Positions 9,790-21,120 are shown, counted from the stretch's first letter. The stretch is 64,000 nucleotides of DNA from Ypsolopha sequella (GCA_934047225.1 OW203988.1:9954229-10018228); one strand, 5' to 3'. Made by a program: numbers and translations. Notes: generated by a model not told the origin, from the sequence alone.

Positions 9790-10985
9790 TCGGCCGCGCT
9801 TAGGTATAGAAGGGCTTTGTATTCCAGAAGGCCCTGGCTGCGGCTCTATCTCTGATACCTACATCTGTGGGAAAAAAATGACAAAAATGTTCGAGATAGA
9901 ATTGGTTGATTGCAAGTGAAATTGGTACATTGTTATTAAAGTTTACCTTTAGCAGGTAGTTGAAAATGTGATATATTGGAATTTGAAGAGTTGATTGCTG
10001 GTACAAAATTATTGGTTCACAGTTAATTAACTCTACCTTGAACAGGTGGCTGGTGTTTGTTATATAAACCTTCTTCCTCTTCCATATCATAGCGATGTAC
10101 TTTGCTGCAAGATGCATCGCATGGCTCACACATATGTATTAGAGCAGTAAAACCCAGCCTCCTTGCATCCACACATTGCCGTTCAGCACCTTTTTTTGCA
10201 CTTGCATGCAGGAGCTTGTCAGGTGCTGATTGGAAGTAATTAGCTGTAAGCCGTTGCTTTTACGCCTCCATCGAAACTTTTCTAGCTCCCCCATGAAACT
10301 GGCTGACCCATCCAGAGCTGCACTTGCACATAAACGCGCAGAAAATGTTTTTGTGCTGCAGCTTTGGTTAGGGGGAGAGTATCTGACGAGGTTTTATAAG
10401 CTGTAGACTTGTAATATTTGTACCGCAGCTCATCTAGAGGCACTTGCTTGTTTCCACCGTACAAAGAAGCTATAAATTTCTCTCCAGCTGTCAAAATCGT
10501 CTCGACATCAATGTCTTTGTAATTTTTTTGGAGGACAACAACGGATGGTTGAGGTCGGGGTTTTTGTCAAAAGTTTTCAAGGTTTTCACCTTTTCTTATT
10601 TATTTATTTCTTGGTTAAATAACGCAGATGTAGTATCACATCCACTTACAGCGTGCAAGAAAAATATGTGTTGAGACAACCTATTATTCAATGCTGTGTT
10701 TGAATGAAACCACGTAGAAAGAGCTCTCCCTCTCCCTGGTTTGAGGAAGTAGACGTTGGTTAGAGCTGACAGGCCTATCAAAAGTACAAGAGGATCAACA
10801 TCCTCCTCCACAACTGTTAGTGTGTTATGATTAGATGACAATGAAATGGCGGTGGTAACAATCAGTCTATCAGCATCCTCCTCCGCTTGATATGACACAA
10901 TTTGGGCCTTGTTTAGTTTCGCCCTCAACAATGAAATTATGCAACTTTTATTGCGTTCGTTTGCCAGGAAGTTTTCTTAAGGTGC
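9790..10985 (-). pseudogene. Broken gene of the GCDTTS / Cys-rich family, TE-associated
   Basis: Minus-strand reading gives, in order: VSYQAEEDADRLIV and EEDVDPLVLL (10930-10780), HAVSGCDTTSALF (near 10640), AGEKFIASLYG and KAAAQKHFLRVYVQVQLW (10490-10310), then a Cys-rich segment with CKCKKRC and CGCKEAGFYC (10215-10150). I recognise this combination of acidic nuclease-like motifs, a GCDTTS block and a C-terminal cysteine cluster from multicopy invertebrate proteins of unknown role, probably PIN/FEN-like and spread with transposons. Here stop codons interrupt the Cys-rich part and the pieces lie in different frames, so the copy is dead. The family assignment is from memory of motif order. 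Confidence 0.6.
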
Positions 10986-11565
10986 TGCACTATGCTAAAT
11001 TTTAGTCCTGCTCTAACGCGTTTGTTTTTTAACTCACTATTCTGCTCTAATCATATGCCGCGCACGCAAAACTTCAGTTATTTTGAAATTGTGGCTACAT
11101 TATGACATTAATCATAATTTCTTTATGTAATAAAGATGGTTTTTTCTTGTTAGTATCTGCGTGTATTGTTTTCGTTTCAATAGGTTTTTAAACACGGAAA
11201 CTGAATCGCTTTTTTCGTGGAATTCATGCATTTTTAAAAGTAATATAAGTAATAGAAGATTGAAAGTATGTTTATTTATAAAGTGTAATTAATAATTGTC
11301 TTGATTCAAAAAACAAGCTATATTTCTTTAAAATTTTAACCCTCTACATTGACGAAACTGAATCATTATTTAGCATTATGGAGCCCCTTAAGAGACCTTT
11401 GGCGACATGTCTTCAATAAATACCACTTCGATGGCATGCTTTTTTGCTGCCCTTCTTGAGCGTTCAACATGTTTGCTGCTGGTAGATAACATACATACAT
11501 ACATACATACATACATGAGTTCCAGTACATGTATGTGAAGACTTGAAAAGATAAAAGTATTTGTA
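10986..11565. other. Non-coding stretch with (CATA)n microsatellite
   Basis: Nothing gene-like. A (CATA)n tract of about seven repeats lies at 11487-11515. Confidence 0.6.
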
Positions 11566-11570
11566 AGGTG

Positions 11571-12046
11571 TGTAACCGCGGGGTTACAGAACTGCAGGGC
11601 TGATAGGATTTGAGGATATGACACGGGAGAAGAAAAGATTGTGGGAAACAATGTGGGTGCACTGACCTGGTTGGAATGTTTTCGATGGGCCGGCAAATGC
11701 GCCGCGTGTCGTCTCCTCTCGTTGGGCTGATTGAAGCTGGCGTCTTGGGCAGTGATGAGCTGGATGTCTTGGTTCGTGGTAACGTGAACACTACACTTTC
11801 ACAACCTAAATGATGGGTCCGCGATATTATTTGGGCTGGCAGTGCGAATGTATGCACACATGTATTGTTCGGTCGACGGTTGCGGCGAAACAGTCCGGCC
11901 GCGCGAGCGCGCAGACGTGCGCCTCCGGAGGCGTCTCGAGCCGAAGAGAGCGAGTGAACCGCGGGCAGCGCGCGACTCGATTCTGTCGCGAGCCACTTTC
12001 TGCGCATGCGCTGAAATGCGCATACCGTCACGCTGTAGCGTGAACA
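11571..12046 (-). repeat. 3' LTR of the BEL/Pao element
   Basis: The LTR begins TGTAACCGCGGGGTTACA on the plus strand and ends GCTGTAGCGTGAACA, so it has TG...CA termini. It is locally GC-rich in the part nearest the pol remnant. It matches 14029-14504 base for base apart from two positions near 11830-11840. Confidence 0.9.
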
Positions 12047-12736
12047 TCCTGGGGGGGCCGGGGCTGCGACTCCTCCATGAGCTGTGTCCAGATCCACAAC
12101 TCGGATCACTCCATCCTTGCCAGGCATTGTGCGGAAAATTCTCCGCAACTTCCATTGGAGCGGAGGCAGGTCATCCTCTTTGATGAGAACCAGTTCACCC
12201 ACTTGAGGAGGGGAAGAAGGGGAGAGCTATTAGGAGCGGGTTTGCAGGGTATGGAGGTAGGATCTGGACCAGAGAGTCCAAAAGCGCTGAGAGAGCGCTT
12301 GAATGAGTTGAAACCGTTTAAGAGCAGATATGGATCTGTCGTCAAAAGACTGCTCAGGTAGAGCGGTGAGCGGACGACCAATAATGAAATGTCCGGCCGT
12401 GAGAGGTTCAAAGTCCGTAGGGTCGGATGAAATCGGGCAGAGGGGTCTTGAGTTGAGTATTATTTCGTGCAGAGCGCCGAACCAAGTTATGTGCTGATTC
12501 GCGAGCTTGTGAGTGATTGCATCATAGTTTGTGCCGCAGTCTGAGCGAATGAGAACTGGAGTACCGCGACGTGAGATAAAACCTAACAGGGCTCGTGCTG
12601 AGTGAAATTGAGTGTGATTGAGTGAATGTACGTCTGCTATTTCAAGTGATACGGTTGGCAACAAAATTGGTGTGTTAGTGACGTTCACTACACGTTGTGC
12701 GGAGTTACAAGAATTCTCTGTTGGAGTTGAAGTCAT
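12047..12736 (-). pseudogene. BEL/Pao pol remnant: integrase and C-terminus
   Basis: The minus-strand frame 12736-12230 reads FISRRGTPVLIRSDCGTNYD, then after a gap HEIILNSRPLCPISSDPTD, AGHFIIGRPLTALPE and a QRFWTLWSRSYLHTLQTRS block. These are core and post-core motifs of BEL/Pao integrases, with the central part carrying the glutamate region deleted. The reading then changes frame near 12200 and continues as GELVLIKEDDLPPLQWKL and PGKDGVIRVVDLDTA, the usual end of BEL Pol. An internal deletion and a frameshift make it non-functional. Confidence 0.85.
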
Positions 12737-12814
12737 TGAGTGAAAATGAACTGAGTGTGTATGTGATGAGTGTGTGTGTGATGAATGTGCTGAGTGCGCT
12801 GAGTGCTGGTTTCA

Positions 12815-12990
12815 TTAAGTGAAAATGAGCTGAATGTGTATGTGATGAGTGAATGTGTGAGTGAAAATGAGCTGAGTGTGTATGTGATGAGTGAATGTGT
12901 GAGTGAAAATGAGCTGAGTGTGTATGTGCTGATTGAATGTGTGAGTGAAAATGAGCTGAGTGTGTATGTGCTGATTGAATGTGTGATGAG
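12815..12990 (+). repeat. 42-bp minisatellite inside the BEL interior
   Basis: A 42-bp unit (GTGAAAATGAGCTGAGTGTG followed by TATGTGATGAGTGAATGTGTGA) is repeated about four times with few differences. It is preceded by degenerate TGTGTGATGAGTG sequence from 12740. As the period is a multiple of three it yields a repeating open frame (SENELSVYVMSECV), which I take as incidental. Confidence 0.8.
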
Positions 12991-14028
12991 TGTGACTATA
13001 TGTGAAAACGAGTTATTAAAACTTGAGCGCTACCAACTCCAACGTGCGGATAGCTTGTAACTTGCGCGGGCCGAAAAAACAAAGGCTATGTTCAAACGGA
13101 ACACGGAAAATAAACACGACAGAGAGAAAGAAAAAAAAAAAAAAATTTTTTTTTTTTAAAAAACAACCTGTATATGAGCTGAACCAACGTGGAACACCCT
13201 ATATGTGTACCATTAACAATAAGATCAGAGATGAGAAGAGAAGAAAAAAAAAATTGTTTACTATATTTGTACTATATATACCCGGTTAAAACAGCAGACA
13301 ATAACACGAGATTACCGTAACATTAAATATCAAAAAGGGCTGATCAACTTGTTCACCAAAATGTCATAACAGTATATTTACAACAAAACATCAGTCGTCG
13401 AAAATTCTATTTATAGAATAAAATACCTACCTACTGCCTCGAACGCGTAAACAAACAAAGAATGTATTTACCTCGCAGAAATCGGATCTAAATGAGCGGA
13501 CAATCCAATGATGCAATGTATACGTATGTACTCAAAATAAAACGAAATAAAACGAAATAAAACTCGCACCGAAAAAAAATATTTCGCAAAATACGTGGGA
13601 AAACTATCTTTGACAGTGGGTAAATTACCCACTCCGCGGGTAAAAATTGGGTAAATTGGGTCGGGTCGGGTCGGGTAAATTTGGGTTTAATAAAGAAATA
13701 TAGTGGACTGTATTAAACAATTGGGCTGAATGGATGGGCCGGTTCTATACCGATAAATGGAATGTTCTAGGCGGCGGTTCTAATTACCTACCCGCAATAG
13801 GTATTCGAGACCACAAAATATTTTTTGCCGGGAAAGGGGGCAAAATATTTAACCGAGTGAAAATGGACTGTAAATCGATGGGGGCTGGTTCAAACAAAGT
13901 TACGGGCCGGCGGGGGGGAGGCGGGGGGTGATATAAACCAAAAATTTTCCGCTCGACGGACCAAAATTTTTCTTGGATTGAAAATGTTTTACTACCGGCT
14001 CGAAATCGATCCGGCCGAAGAACCAAAA
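12991..14028. other. BEL interior, non-coding filler and 5' leader
   Basis: Low-complexity stretches dominate: an A15/T14 run at 13131-13158 that can form a hairpin, GGGTC/GGGTAAATT repeats at 13618-13690, and a GC-rich patch with G7 and G6 runs at 13905-13928. No conserved protein motif was found, although the 5' leader and gag would be expected here in an autonomous element. Confidence 0.6.
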
Positions 14029-14504
14029 TGTAACCGCGGGGTTACAGAACTGCAGGGCTGATAGGATTTGAGGATATGACACGGGAGAAGAAAAGATTGT
14101 GGGAAACAATGTGGGTGCACTGACCTGGTTGGAATGTTTTCGATGGGCCGGCAAATGCGCCGCGTGTCGTCTCCTCTCGTTGGGCTGATTGAAGCTGGCG
14201 TCTTGGGCAGTGATGAGCTGGATGTCTTGGTTCGTGGTAACGTGAACACTACACTTTCACAACCTAAATGATGGGTCCGCGATATTATTTAGGCTGGCAG
14301 CGCGAATGTATGCACACATGTATTGTTCGGTCGACGGTTGCGGCGAAACAGTCCGGCCGCGCGAGCGCGCAGACGTGCGCCTCCGGAGGCGTCTCGAGCC
14401 GAAGAGAGCGAGTGAACCGCGGGCAGCGCGCGACTCGATTCTGTCGCGAGCCACTTTCTGCGCATGCGCTGAAATGCGCATACCGTCACGCTGTAGCGTG
14501 AACA
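14029..14504 (-). repeat. 5' LTR of the BEL/Pao element
   Basis: This is the second LTR, with the same 476-bp length and the same TG...CA termini as 11571-12046. The right edge is followed immediately by the AGGTG target-site duplication. Confidence 0.9.
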
Positions 14505-14509
14505 AGGTG

Positions 14510-15162
14510 TTAGGTCTTTTATAGCTGCTTTCAAACTTCGCGACAACGGCTACCCGACTCGGCAGAAAGGCTATTATATAGATAAAGAATTTCACTGGGC
14601 CCGTAGTTAAAATGAGAAAAATCACTTTTATTATACGAAGAAAACCTGGCCAGCAGCAACAAACATCCCCGATGATAAATATTGGGTGCTTTCCTATGAA
14701 ATTGTCGAAATGTTCTTACAGATTCACGAGTTCATAATTCTTGTAATTCAATAGCTATTTTTATTTTCAGTTTGATAACTAAAAACAAAATCTTCAAATA
14801 CAGTTCGTCCTAATTGGCATCCATTTCCATCATGAGATTCATAATAATTTTTTACAGCTTTCACTTTTCAAATTTCATTCATACACAAAAGAAACGACAA
14901 AATTTGGATTTGTCGTTCCTAAAAAAATTCAAAAATGTTTGTACTGAAAATTGAGTTTCCTTCAAATTCTCCATACAAAACGCCAATTTCATTTCTAAGG
15001 ACTGAGGGCTACTATCGACGTCAGGTGGCGCCACTGAGGCGACAGGTATAGAGAAACGTCAAATGCCCGCGAAACGGCGAAAGCTATGGCTTTTTATTAG
15101 TTATTTGTGTATTAGTCGACATAAATTCATAGTTTCAGGTTTATTATTCAAGGTACGGTGCA
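14510..15162. other. Non-coding stretch with dispersed repeat fragment
   Basis: No gene. The segment 14694-14770 (ATGAAATTGTCGAAATGTTC, TTACAGATTCACGAGTTC) recurs at 43167-43240, marking a dispersed repeat. A second GC-richer block (CGTCAGGTGGCGCCACTGAG) at about 15017-15040 leads toward the short open frame at 15163. Confidence 0.45.
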
Positions 15163-15246
15163 ATGAAAGTAAATGAATTAAGATTAGAGCTAAAGAAAAG
15201 AGGGACTAAAACAAAACTTAAGTCCTCCTTTCGTTTTGGAACATAA
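15163..15246 (+). CDS. Short ORF resembling the start of a SAP domain (27 aa)
   Basis: ATG at 15163 opens MKVNELRLELKKRGTKTKLK and stops at TAA 15244-15246. The first 20 residues fit the SAP helix pattern (VxELKxELKKRG-T-K-LK) found in DNA/RNA-binding proteins and in some transposon proteins. The domain is cut before its second helix is complete. It may be a decayed TE-derived frame or a first exon whose continuation I cannot find. A CTGGCGCCAACTGGTGG palindromic block lies about 150 bases downstream. Confidence 0.3.
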   Translation: MKVNELRLELKKRGTKTKLKSSFRFGT

Positions 15247-17340
15247 TGGAACTGCACATCATTGCGGCATTGTTTATTCGCATTTAAGAAAGAAAAAAAA
15301 ATAATATTATATGGATAAGCAAAACAAAAAATCGAACTTCTATGTAAATCTAACCTAACAAACCTTTGACATATACCTTACGTGCCAGTGGCGCCAACTG
15401 GTGGCCTTTATAAAAGTAGACCCCATTCCGCAGCCTAATTACACTATTCTAAAAATCGCTTGATAGAATATCCTTATTTATGTGTGTAGAGTTGGCTGTA
15501 ATAGTTTTTAAGGTTTATAAAATATTACTTGTAAAAATAATCAATATTATTATGATAGTTTTCAGCGACCATTAATGTGTTTGACTTGAGGTAGTTGCTA
15601 AACAAGGATGTTATGTGGAAGCTGGATTATTATGAAATACTTCTCGTACTATTGTTGGTCTTACATCATAAATTATGATGTGAATCGTTAAGTGTAAATA
15701 TTATTAATAATGATTTACTTTCAATAAGTTAAGAAACTAAAGTAGTTGTTATGTCACGCCACGTGGGAGTTTTTACGAAAAGTTGTTCTGGGACGGGTAG
15801 AATAACAGTTTTATTAACATTTGTCATGATACGTGTGTATGGTAAAGTACAATGTTCACCGAGGGAAGAAAGGGGACGATTACCAACGAGGGTGTAGTTT
15901 GAGGCCCGAGGCGAAGCCAAGAGCCTCAATACACACGAGTTGGAAATCGCACTTTCTCCCGAGTGATACATAGTGCTTAATTAAACAAAATTGTAAAATT
16001 ATCATTATTTCTAATGTAAATTAATATGTATTTTGTTAACATTTAGTTTATAAGGCGAGATAAATTAATCATTTGCATGCTGTGATTTCTTTAATAAGTT
16101 AGAAGTTAAGCATTTAATTAAGTTTGATTTGTGTTTGTATTTAAGGCTTACTAACTACTAGAAATCCTAATAAAGAAAATAAATAAATAAATACTACACC
16201 TACGAGAAAAAAAAAAATGTTTAAAAACACTTGTACGTATCCACACATAATATAGGTACCTACTTTCCATACCCGTGCCAGGTAATGTTACTCTCAGTTT
16301 TCATTAGATAGAAGCTAGCTAGTAATTTTAGAAATTTAAAATTCAGATAAAACAAAAAAAGCGATTCGCGCGTGATTTTAACGTTTTGATTTCTTTTGAT
16401 AGCATCAGTAGGTAACAATTGACATACTAGAGCCTGGTTATAAACTTCTTGGTAGGTATCTTAATCATATTATGCCAAAAGACAAAAACTTTTTATGTCC
16501 AAGTTCGCAAAATGATACTGGCCACTTGTTCATGCTATAAAATATTATATATATATATATATATATAAAAAACAGCACGTCAACAATAGATTTGCATATA
16601 CTTTTTCTGCCCGGTCAAGCACGTTAACAATTGATTTTCATACACTTTTTCCGCCCGCATAATGACAATAATGACGTGTTTACTGCATCGTTTTCAAAAA
16701 AGTAAGAAGGTACTTTCCGAGCAGGTGTAGTATAAAAGTACATTTTTTTCTTTGCTGGTAAAGTTCAAAATTTCGTAGTGGCTCTATACAAATAATGGAA
16801 CAATAAGATATTAAGATAAACCGAGATAACATAAAAATCGGTCTGCCTATGAAGTTATGGAGGTCACACAATATTAGCCTTGTCTAAATAAACCATAGTG
16901 TTGGATAATTATGTAAGTAACAACTATACTGATGACTGGACTCACAGTGGACTGGCCCTTTGTGCCGAAAAGTTATATTATAAACAATGAAACATAAAAT
17001 GTTAATTATAGTACTTAACACAAGTAATTATGACGCAATAATTGGTTTAAACAACATTTGGCAAATTAGCCCTTATGTTGTCAGGAATATCAGTATGCCG
17101 CTCTTTCGAACGCAACGTTTAAAGGCCCCATATAGTACACAGTGGGTAATGATGGCCCACAAAATCGTCATGAAGGGACAATCCTGTATGACTTAAACGA
17201 AATGCAATATAGCAATCTTTCTCAAGTTGTGCACTGAACATTTTTTTATGCATTTTCATAATGAATAATGATGAATAATGAATATTTAGAAACAGAACAA
17301 CTTAAATAATAGAAAATTAAATTAAATCTTACTACCGCGA
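15247..17340. other. AT-rich non-coding region with (AT)n tract
   Basis: I see no convincing gene. A repeat-like block at 15750-15970 contains GAGGCCCGAGGCGAAGCC. An (AT)n microsatellite lies at 16545-16567. A directly repeated motif (TTTGCATATACTTTTTCTGC and TTTTCATACACTTTTTCCGC) occurs at 16591 and 16636. A 69-residue open frame at 16987-17196 has no recognisable motif and is not called. Confidence 0.45.
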
Positions 17341-17352
17341 CGATTCTTTCAT

Positions 17353-17505
17353 GAAGTCTCGTCGCGCCTCATCGACACATCTGGTTACCTAAGGGCTGGG
17401 GTATACTTTGCTGAACAGATTAGCCTCGCGATCGAGCGAGGCAACGCCACCAGCCTCTTGGGTACTTTTCCTAACGATGGCGGCGATCTGGCCAGCATAT
17501 GCTAA
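17353..17505 (+). pseudogene. LINE ORF2 C-terminal fragment (CR1/Jockey type)
   Basis: The frame reads EVSSRLIDTSGYLRAGVYFA, EQISLAIERGNATSLLGTFP and NDGGDLASIC, then TAA. The RGNA-S-LGT block is the characteristic last segment of ORF2 in insect CR1/Jockey-clade non-LTR elements. A homologous end is present on the minus strand at 41326-41472. Only about 50 residues remain before a frame break upstream, so this is a 5'-truncated dead copy. Confidence 0.8.
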
Positions 17506-17843
17506 GTTTCTTGCCCTTCTTCTTAGCAAGACTAATCGAATGGGCGGAGCTAGGCATGTATTTATATATGTAACCTATTAGTATGTAGTATATAGGATGG
17601 GATTTGGTCGGCCGCCTGGATTCGTGCTGGGGGCTCGGTTGGTTATCATTGAACCTTGTTCCTGGTCCCTGGCCGGGTCTCCGGTATGGGTTCGGGCGGC
17701 TGATTGGATTTTACCTTGTATAATATATATTTTACCTATCATTTTAATCGTAAATATATTGCTACATAAATTAAATAGACCTTTAATTTAGTTAATGTAC
17801 ATTTATTATTTTATTACATATATTTTCTTTATTAGATTAAGGC
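17506..17843 (+). mobile_element. 3' UTR of the same LINE
   Basis: The sequence contains GGGGGCTCGGTTGG, TTGAACCTTGTTCCTGGTCC, GGCCGGGTCTCCGGTATGGG and GTACATTTATTATTTTATTAC. The same series recurs at 38483-38778 and 48818-49109, where it continues into a GACGTGTAAAAAGTGTAT...ACTATTTGAATTTGA tail. Because the ORF end at 17353-17505 is attached here, these other copies can be assigned to the 3' UTR of this LINE family. This copy loses the tail after about 17843. Confidence 0.75.
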
Positions 17844-18265
17844 AAATTATTTTCGAAGCGACTAACAACTTAAAGGGCGACTAACTATTTTGTTTCTAAA
17901 AAATAACTTGGCAGCAATTAAATATTTTAGCAATAATTATATTAGATGAGCTTTATAATGCGGGGATTTATAAAAACTAAATAATGGCTGCGACTTTAAG
18001 GTAGCAAACATATTAAACAGGGCCAATAAAATCATAGGCGAGGTACTATAAATAATGACATGGCGACTAATTTTAACAGTGGGATAGCAAACATTCTATT
18101 ATAGGCAACTATAGGCTTGCATATAAAAATACACATTCGGGTTGCGATTTGCAAGCAGCTGTAAAAATTAAAACGGGTACTATAATTAAGTATTAGGATT
18201 TCAGTATTTTTGTTTGTAGAATCATAATTGAATGAAAACGGCGACAAGCGCGCTCGTTGCATAGA
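17844..18265. other. AT-rich unassigned stretch
   Basis: No gene, repeat or RNA structure that I can support. Confidence 0.4.
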
Positions 18266-18545
18266 AGCAAATAGGTTGAATAAGTTCCAAAACCGAATCA
18301 GAGCACCCCGACTCTATACAGTCTTGTGGGTACTACCCCTAGAGTGTATATAAAAAGCCGTAGGCGTGGAGGAAGGGCAGCCCTCGCCTGCTGTAACAAG
18401 GCATAGGCACCCGAGCGAGCCGTAGCGGCTGAGGCTGGTCGCCGAAGGCGACCAACAAGCCGAAGCTGCGAAGGTGAGCATGGGTGACTGTGCTTTGTTA
18501 CGCAAGGGCGAAGGGGCTGCACTTTCCGCAACGCCGAAGCAATTG
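18266..18545. repeat. GC-richer block with GGTCGCCGAAGGCGACC palindrome
   Basis: A sharply GC-richer island in AT-rich DNA carries the perfect inverted motif GGTCGCC-GAA-GGCGACC near 18438 and repeated GAGC/GCCGAAG words. Short frames exist on both strands but none shows a known domain. I read it as a dispersed-element fragment; the AT-rich edges suggest an insertion. Confidence 0.4.
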
Positions 18546-18979
18546 CAGAAGTCATATTGGGTCTTTAAAATTAGGTTATGTTCAGTTTATTTTTTATTTT
18601 TAAACTTAAACTATTTTTTTTGCATGTCACTATTTGTTTTATTCAGAGCTCTAAAAATGTCGCACAAAGTATGTTTTTCATGACCATGGTCATATTTTCT
18701 TCACATCTCAGTTAACTTTATATACAACCTCATTGTATAATTTAAGAAAGCCTGTTTTCTACTTTTTATCCGTCGTCAAATGTTCGCTTAATAATAAATT
18801 CAGTTACCAAAACAAAAAATCAATGCCAGTTTAAGTTAAAACAAAGCCTATAACCTGATTATAAAGCTGCTACTTTCTACTTAAAATTATCCTTCAATGT
18901 AGCTGCCAACCTATTATTTTTGCTACCGGCTTTAATTTTTTTTAAATCCCTAATTCAGATTAATTTGTCGCCGCGTTAA
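18546..18979. other. AT-rich unassigned stretch
   Basis: Nothing recognisable. Confidence 0.4.
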
Positions 18980-19062
18980 ATACATGCCTTAGATTAAATT
19001 TGACGTGTAAAAAGTGTATATATCTATACCTGCTTTACAAAATAAACTATTTGAATTTGAAT
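18980..19062 (+). mobile_element. LINE 3' tail fragment
   Basis: GATTAAATTTGACGTGTAAA, ATACCTGCTTTACAAAATAA and ACTATTTGAATTTGAATATT match the 3' tail of the LINE family of 17353-17843 (also 38710-38778, 41119-41190 and 49024-49109). Severely 5'-truncated copy. Confidence 0.75.
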
Positions 19063-19264
19063 ATTTTATTTAACTTAATTTTTAATAGGTGCCGAACATT
19101 TTCTTTTTTTTATTTGTTAGTAATACTTATATTTTAGGTATATTTAATTTTAGTTTTACGTCACATTAATTATGTTTTATATAATAAATCTTACTTAAAT
19201 TAGAAAAATCCCTAAAAGAAAATCTTACCTATAAATTACCTATACAATGTAATATTTTTTTTCT

Positions 19265-19524
19265 AAATCAACGCTTTCGATTGGCTGGGTCTCCAAATTT
19301 ATTTCCTTGAAAATCACTTTTGTGGCTGGACCCCACGGCCCTAAGGTTTTTACTCCAAAAGGCGCAAATAGGGTGACATTTATTTGTACAGCCTAATTCA
19401 TATTGTACACTCGGTAAGTGCTCAGTATCAAGGTACGATGACTCTTTTTGTGAAAAACTTTCCAACCAAGCAAGATCTATAATACCGAAATGAGAAGTGT
19501 GTCGTATCATCGTATGTGGTGCAA
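19265..19524 (-). pseudogene. Possible non-LTR ORF fragment
   Basis: The minus frame reads HFGIIDLAWLESFSQ, LGCTNKCHPICAFWSKNLRA and VGPATKVIFKEI with a frame change in between. The last part resembles the ETLG-GP-A-KLLKEIG segment seen near the end of some insect non-LTR reverse transcriptases. Similarity is weak and from memory only. Confidence 0.3.
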
Positions 19525-19785
19525 CTAGGGTTGCCAGATGGTCGGGATTCGTTGGGATTGTCCCGACATTTCATATGATGTCCAGAGTCCCGACAAAATA
19601 CAAATTGTCCCGACAAATAACAACGATCGGCGGGCAAAACAATATTTTGTTGTTATTACTTTAATTTTATAATAAAAAATATTTTTTTGATTCGTAATAT
19701 TTATTTCTCCCGACCATAATCCCAGAATCCCCGACTTGTTGAAATTTTGCCCAGATATTTTGGTTTTCCCATCTGGCAACCTTAG
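19525..19785. mobile_element. TIR element, 261 bp (AGGGTTGCCAGATGG ends)
   Basis: CTAGGGTTGCCAGATGG at the left is mirrored by CCATCTGGCAACCTTAG at the right. Sub-terminal TCCCGAC words are also repeated in both orientations. TGCAAC occurs on both sides and may be part of the target duplication, but its exact length is ambiguous. There is no ORF, so it is a MITE. It interrupts the minus-strand fragment at 19265-19524. Confidence 0.7.
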
Positions 19786-21120
19786 CTGCAACGGACCTGG
19801 ATGGAAATAAGTTTTTGAAAAAAATAATGGTTCAAAACGATAAATATCAAAAAAAAAACAATGCTCTGTCAAAGTTGAACATGATAGCCAAAGGTACCAC
19901 ATGGCAAGAAGTATTCGCTTAAATAATATACGGTTGTATCTCTGACACAACCTGCTGCTTTTAATTTTAATTTTCTGTGCAATAAGGATTGATTATTGAT
20001 TGATTGATTGAAGCATCATTATATTTACCTTCATGGTAATTCAAATAGGAAGTGTTCCGCCTTCTACGACGCTGATTCTTTTACGGATCTGTTTGTATTG
20101 AAGACCGCCATTGTTCCGAGAGGAAGTCATAGCCTCACCGAGGATCACTCGTTAGATGCGCATGAGTTTGTCTTCTTGCGAGTAAATGGGTTAATTTGTA
20201 ATTCTATGAATCCAAAAATGCTGTTGTTTTACCTGAAATTCTATGAGAGAAATTTTTTAGAAAATATGTCTAATATTTAAGATACATCCATTTTACCAAA
20301 ATTGCATCAAAATCGTATCGATCAGAATGATTTTATTGATAGCACTCTAGTCTCTACCACAATAAAAAAAAAAACGAATGGTAAGATTCGAAGCTAGATT
20401 CCTAGATTGTAATGAGCATGTAACCGACTAAACTACCGCCGCCGACATTATATGAGATCAATTCGAAGAATGAGGCAATGTGTAACTTTGAAATGTGGGG
20501 TATTTACGAATTTATTGTAATTATGATTCTTCCTGCGCAAGATTTGCATGAAGATAATTTAATATAGTTTTTGTAATATTTTAAAGCATATTTTTGTTTA
20601 AGTTAAACAAAATTATTAATCATATGCAGATATAATTGAAATAAAACTACAAGCAGTCGCCAAACGATTTAAAAAAAATTGCAGAGTCAATGAATATAAA
20701 TTACTCGTATAGGTACTCGTAGTTTTGTGGAATCACAGAAGTAAACAGCCTATGATCTTCAGGTTTGCTGTCACAGACACGTTTCGGTGGATAGAAATAA
20801 GATCTACAATTGACTGTCAGAGTTGATGTTTAAGTTTGCACTTTTGATGTACGAGTAAGTTCACACGCAAATAAGGCTTTCGTGTAAATACAGTGTCAAC
20901 ATGCAATCATATAACTTTACGAAGTTGTGGCCTAAATTTCTTGTTACTTAAAAATGTCATGCAATAAAATTAACTTAAATAGTACTAAAATAAAAATAAA
21001 AAAGGCTAAAATAAATACATTATTTTCATTACTTTTAGGCAAAAGTAAGTAGTTTTGGTTAATGTTTTGCACTTAATATGCTAGAACCAATTTGTCAAAA
21101 TTTTAATTGCTAAATATACG
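19786..21120. other. Unassigned AT-rich stretch
   Basis: A (TGAT)n run occurs at 19989-20010 next to an ATTTTCTGTGCAATAAGG terminus, probably a repeat end. A degraded minus-strand tRNA-like segment at about 20390-20450 (read as GGTAGTTTAGTCGGTTA ... GCTTCGAATCT) may be an old SINE. A 90-residue frame at 20008-20280 has no recognisable motif and is not called. Confidence 0.4.

Larger units (their letters stand above)
11571..14504 (-). mobile_element. BEL/Pao LTR retrotransposon, internally deleted, with 5-bp TSD
   Basis: Two 476-bp LTRs enclose a short 1,982-bp interior. The 5-bp duplication AGGTG flanks the whole element (11566-11570 and 14505-14509). The coding strand is minus: the integrase remnant next to the left LTR makes that LTR the 3' one. 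A plausible primer-binding site follows the 5' LTR: on the plus strand it ends with the tRNA-like CCGGCCGAAGAACCA at about 14011-14025. Gag, protease, RT and RNase H are missing, so the element is non-autonomous. I saw only two differences between the LTRs, so insertion was recent. Confidence 0.9.

Noticed and set aside
11366..12202. 278-residue minus-strand frame
   Set aside because: It begins in the BEL pol end, then runs across the LTR and into host flank. Only its first part (GELVLIKEDDLPPLQW) is real pol sequence.
12803..13060. 85-residue frame with SENELSVYV repeats
   Set aside because: It is a translation of the 42-bp minisatellite in the BEL interior.
13618..13690. Telomere-like GGGTC/GGGTAAATT repeats
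   Set aside because: Short, irregular and unlike the insect TTAGG telomere repeat.
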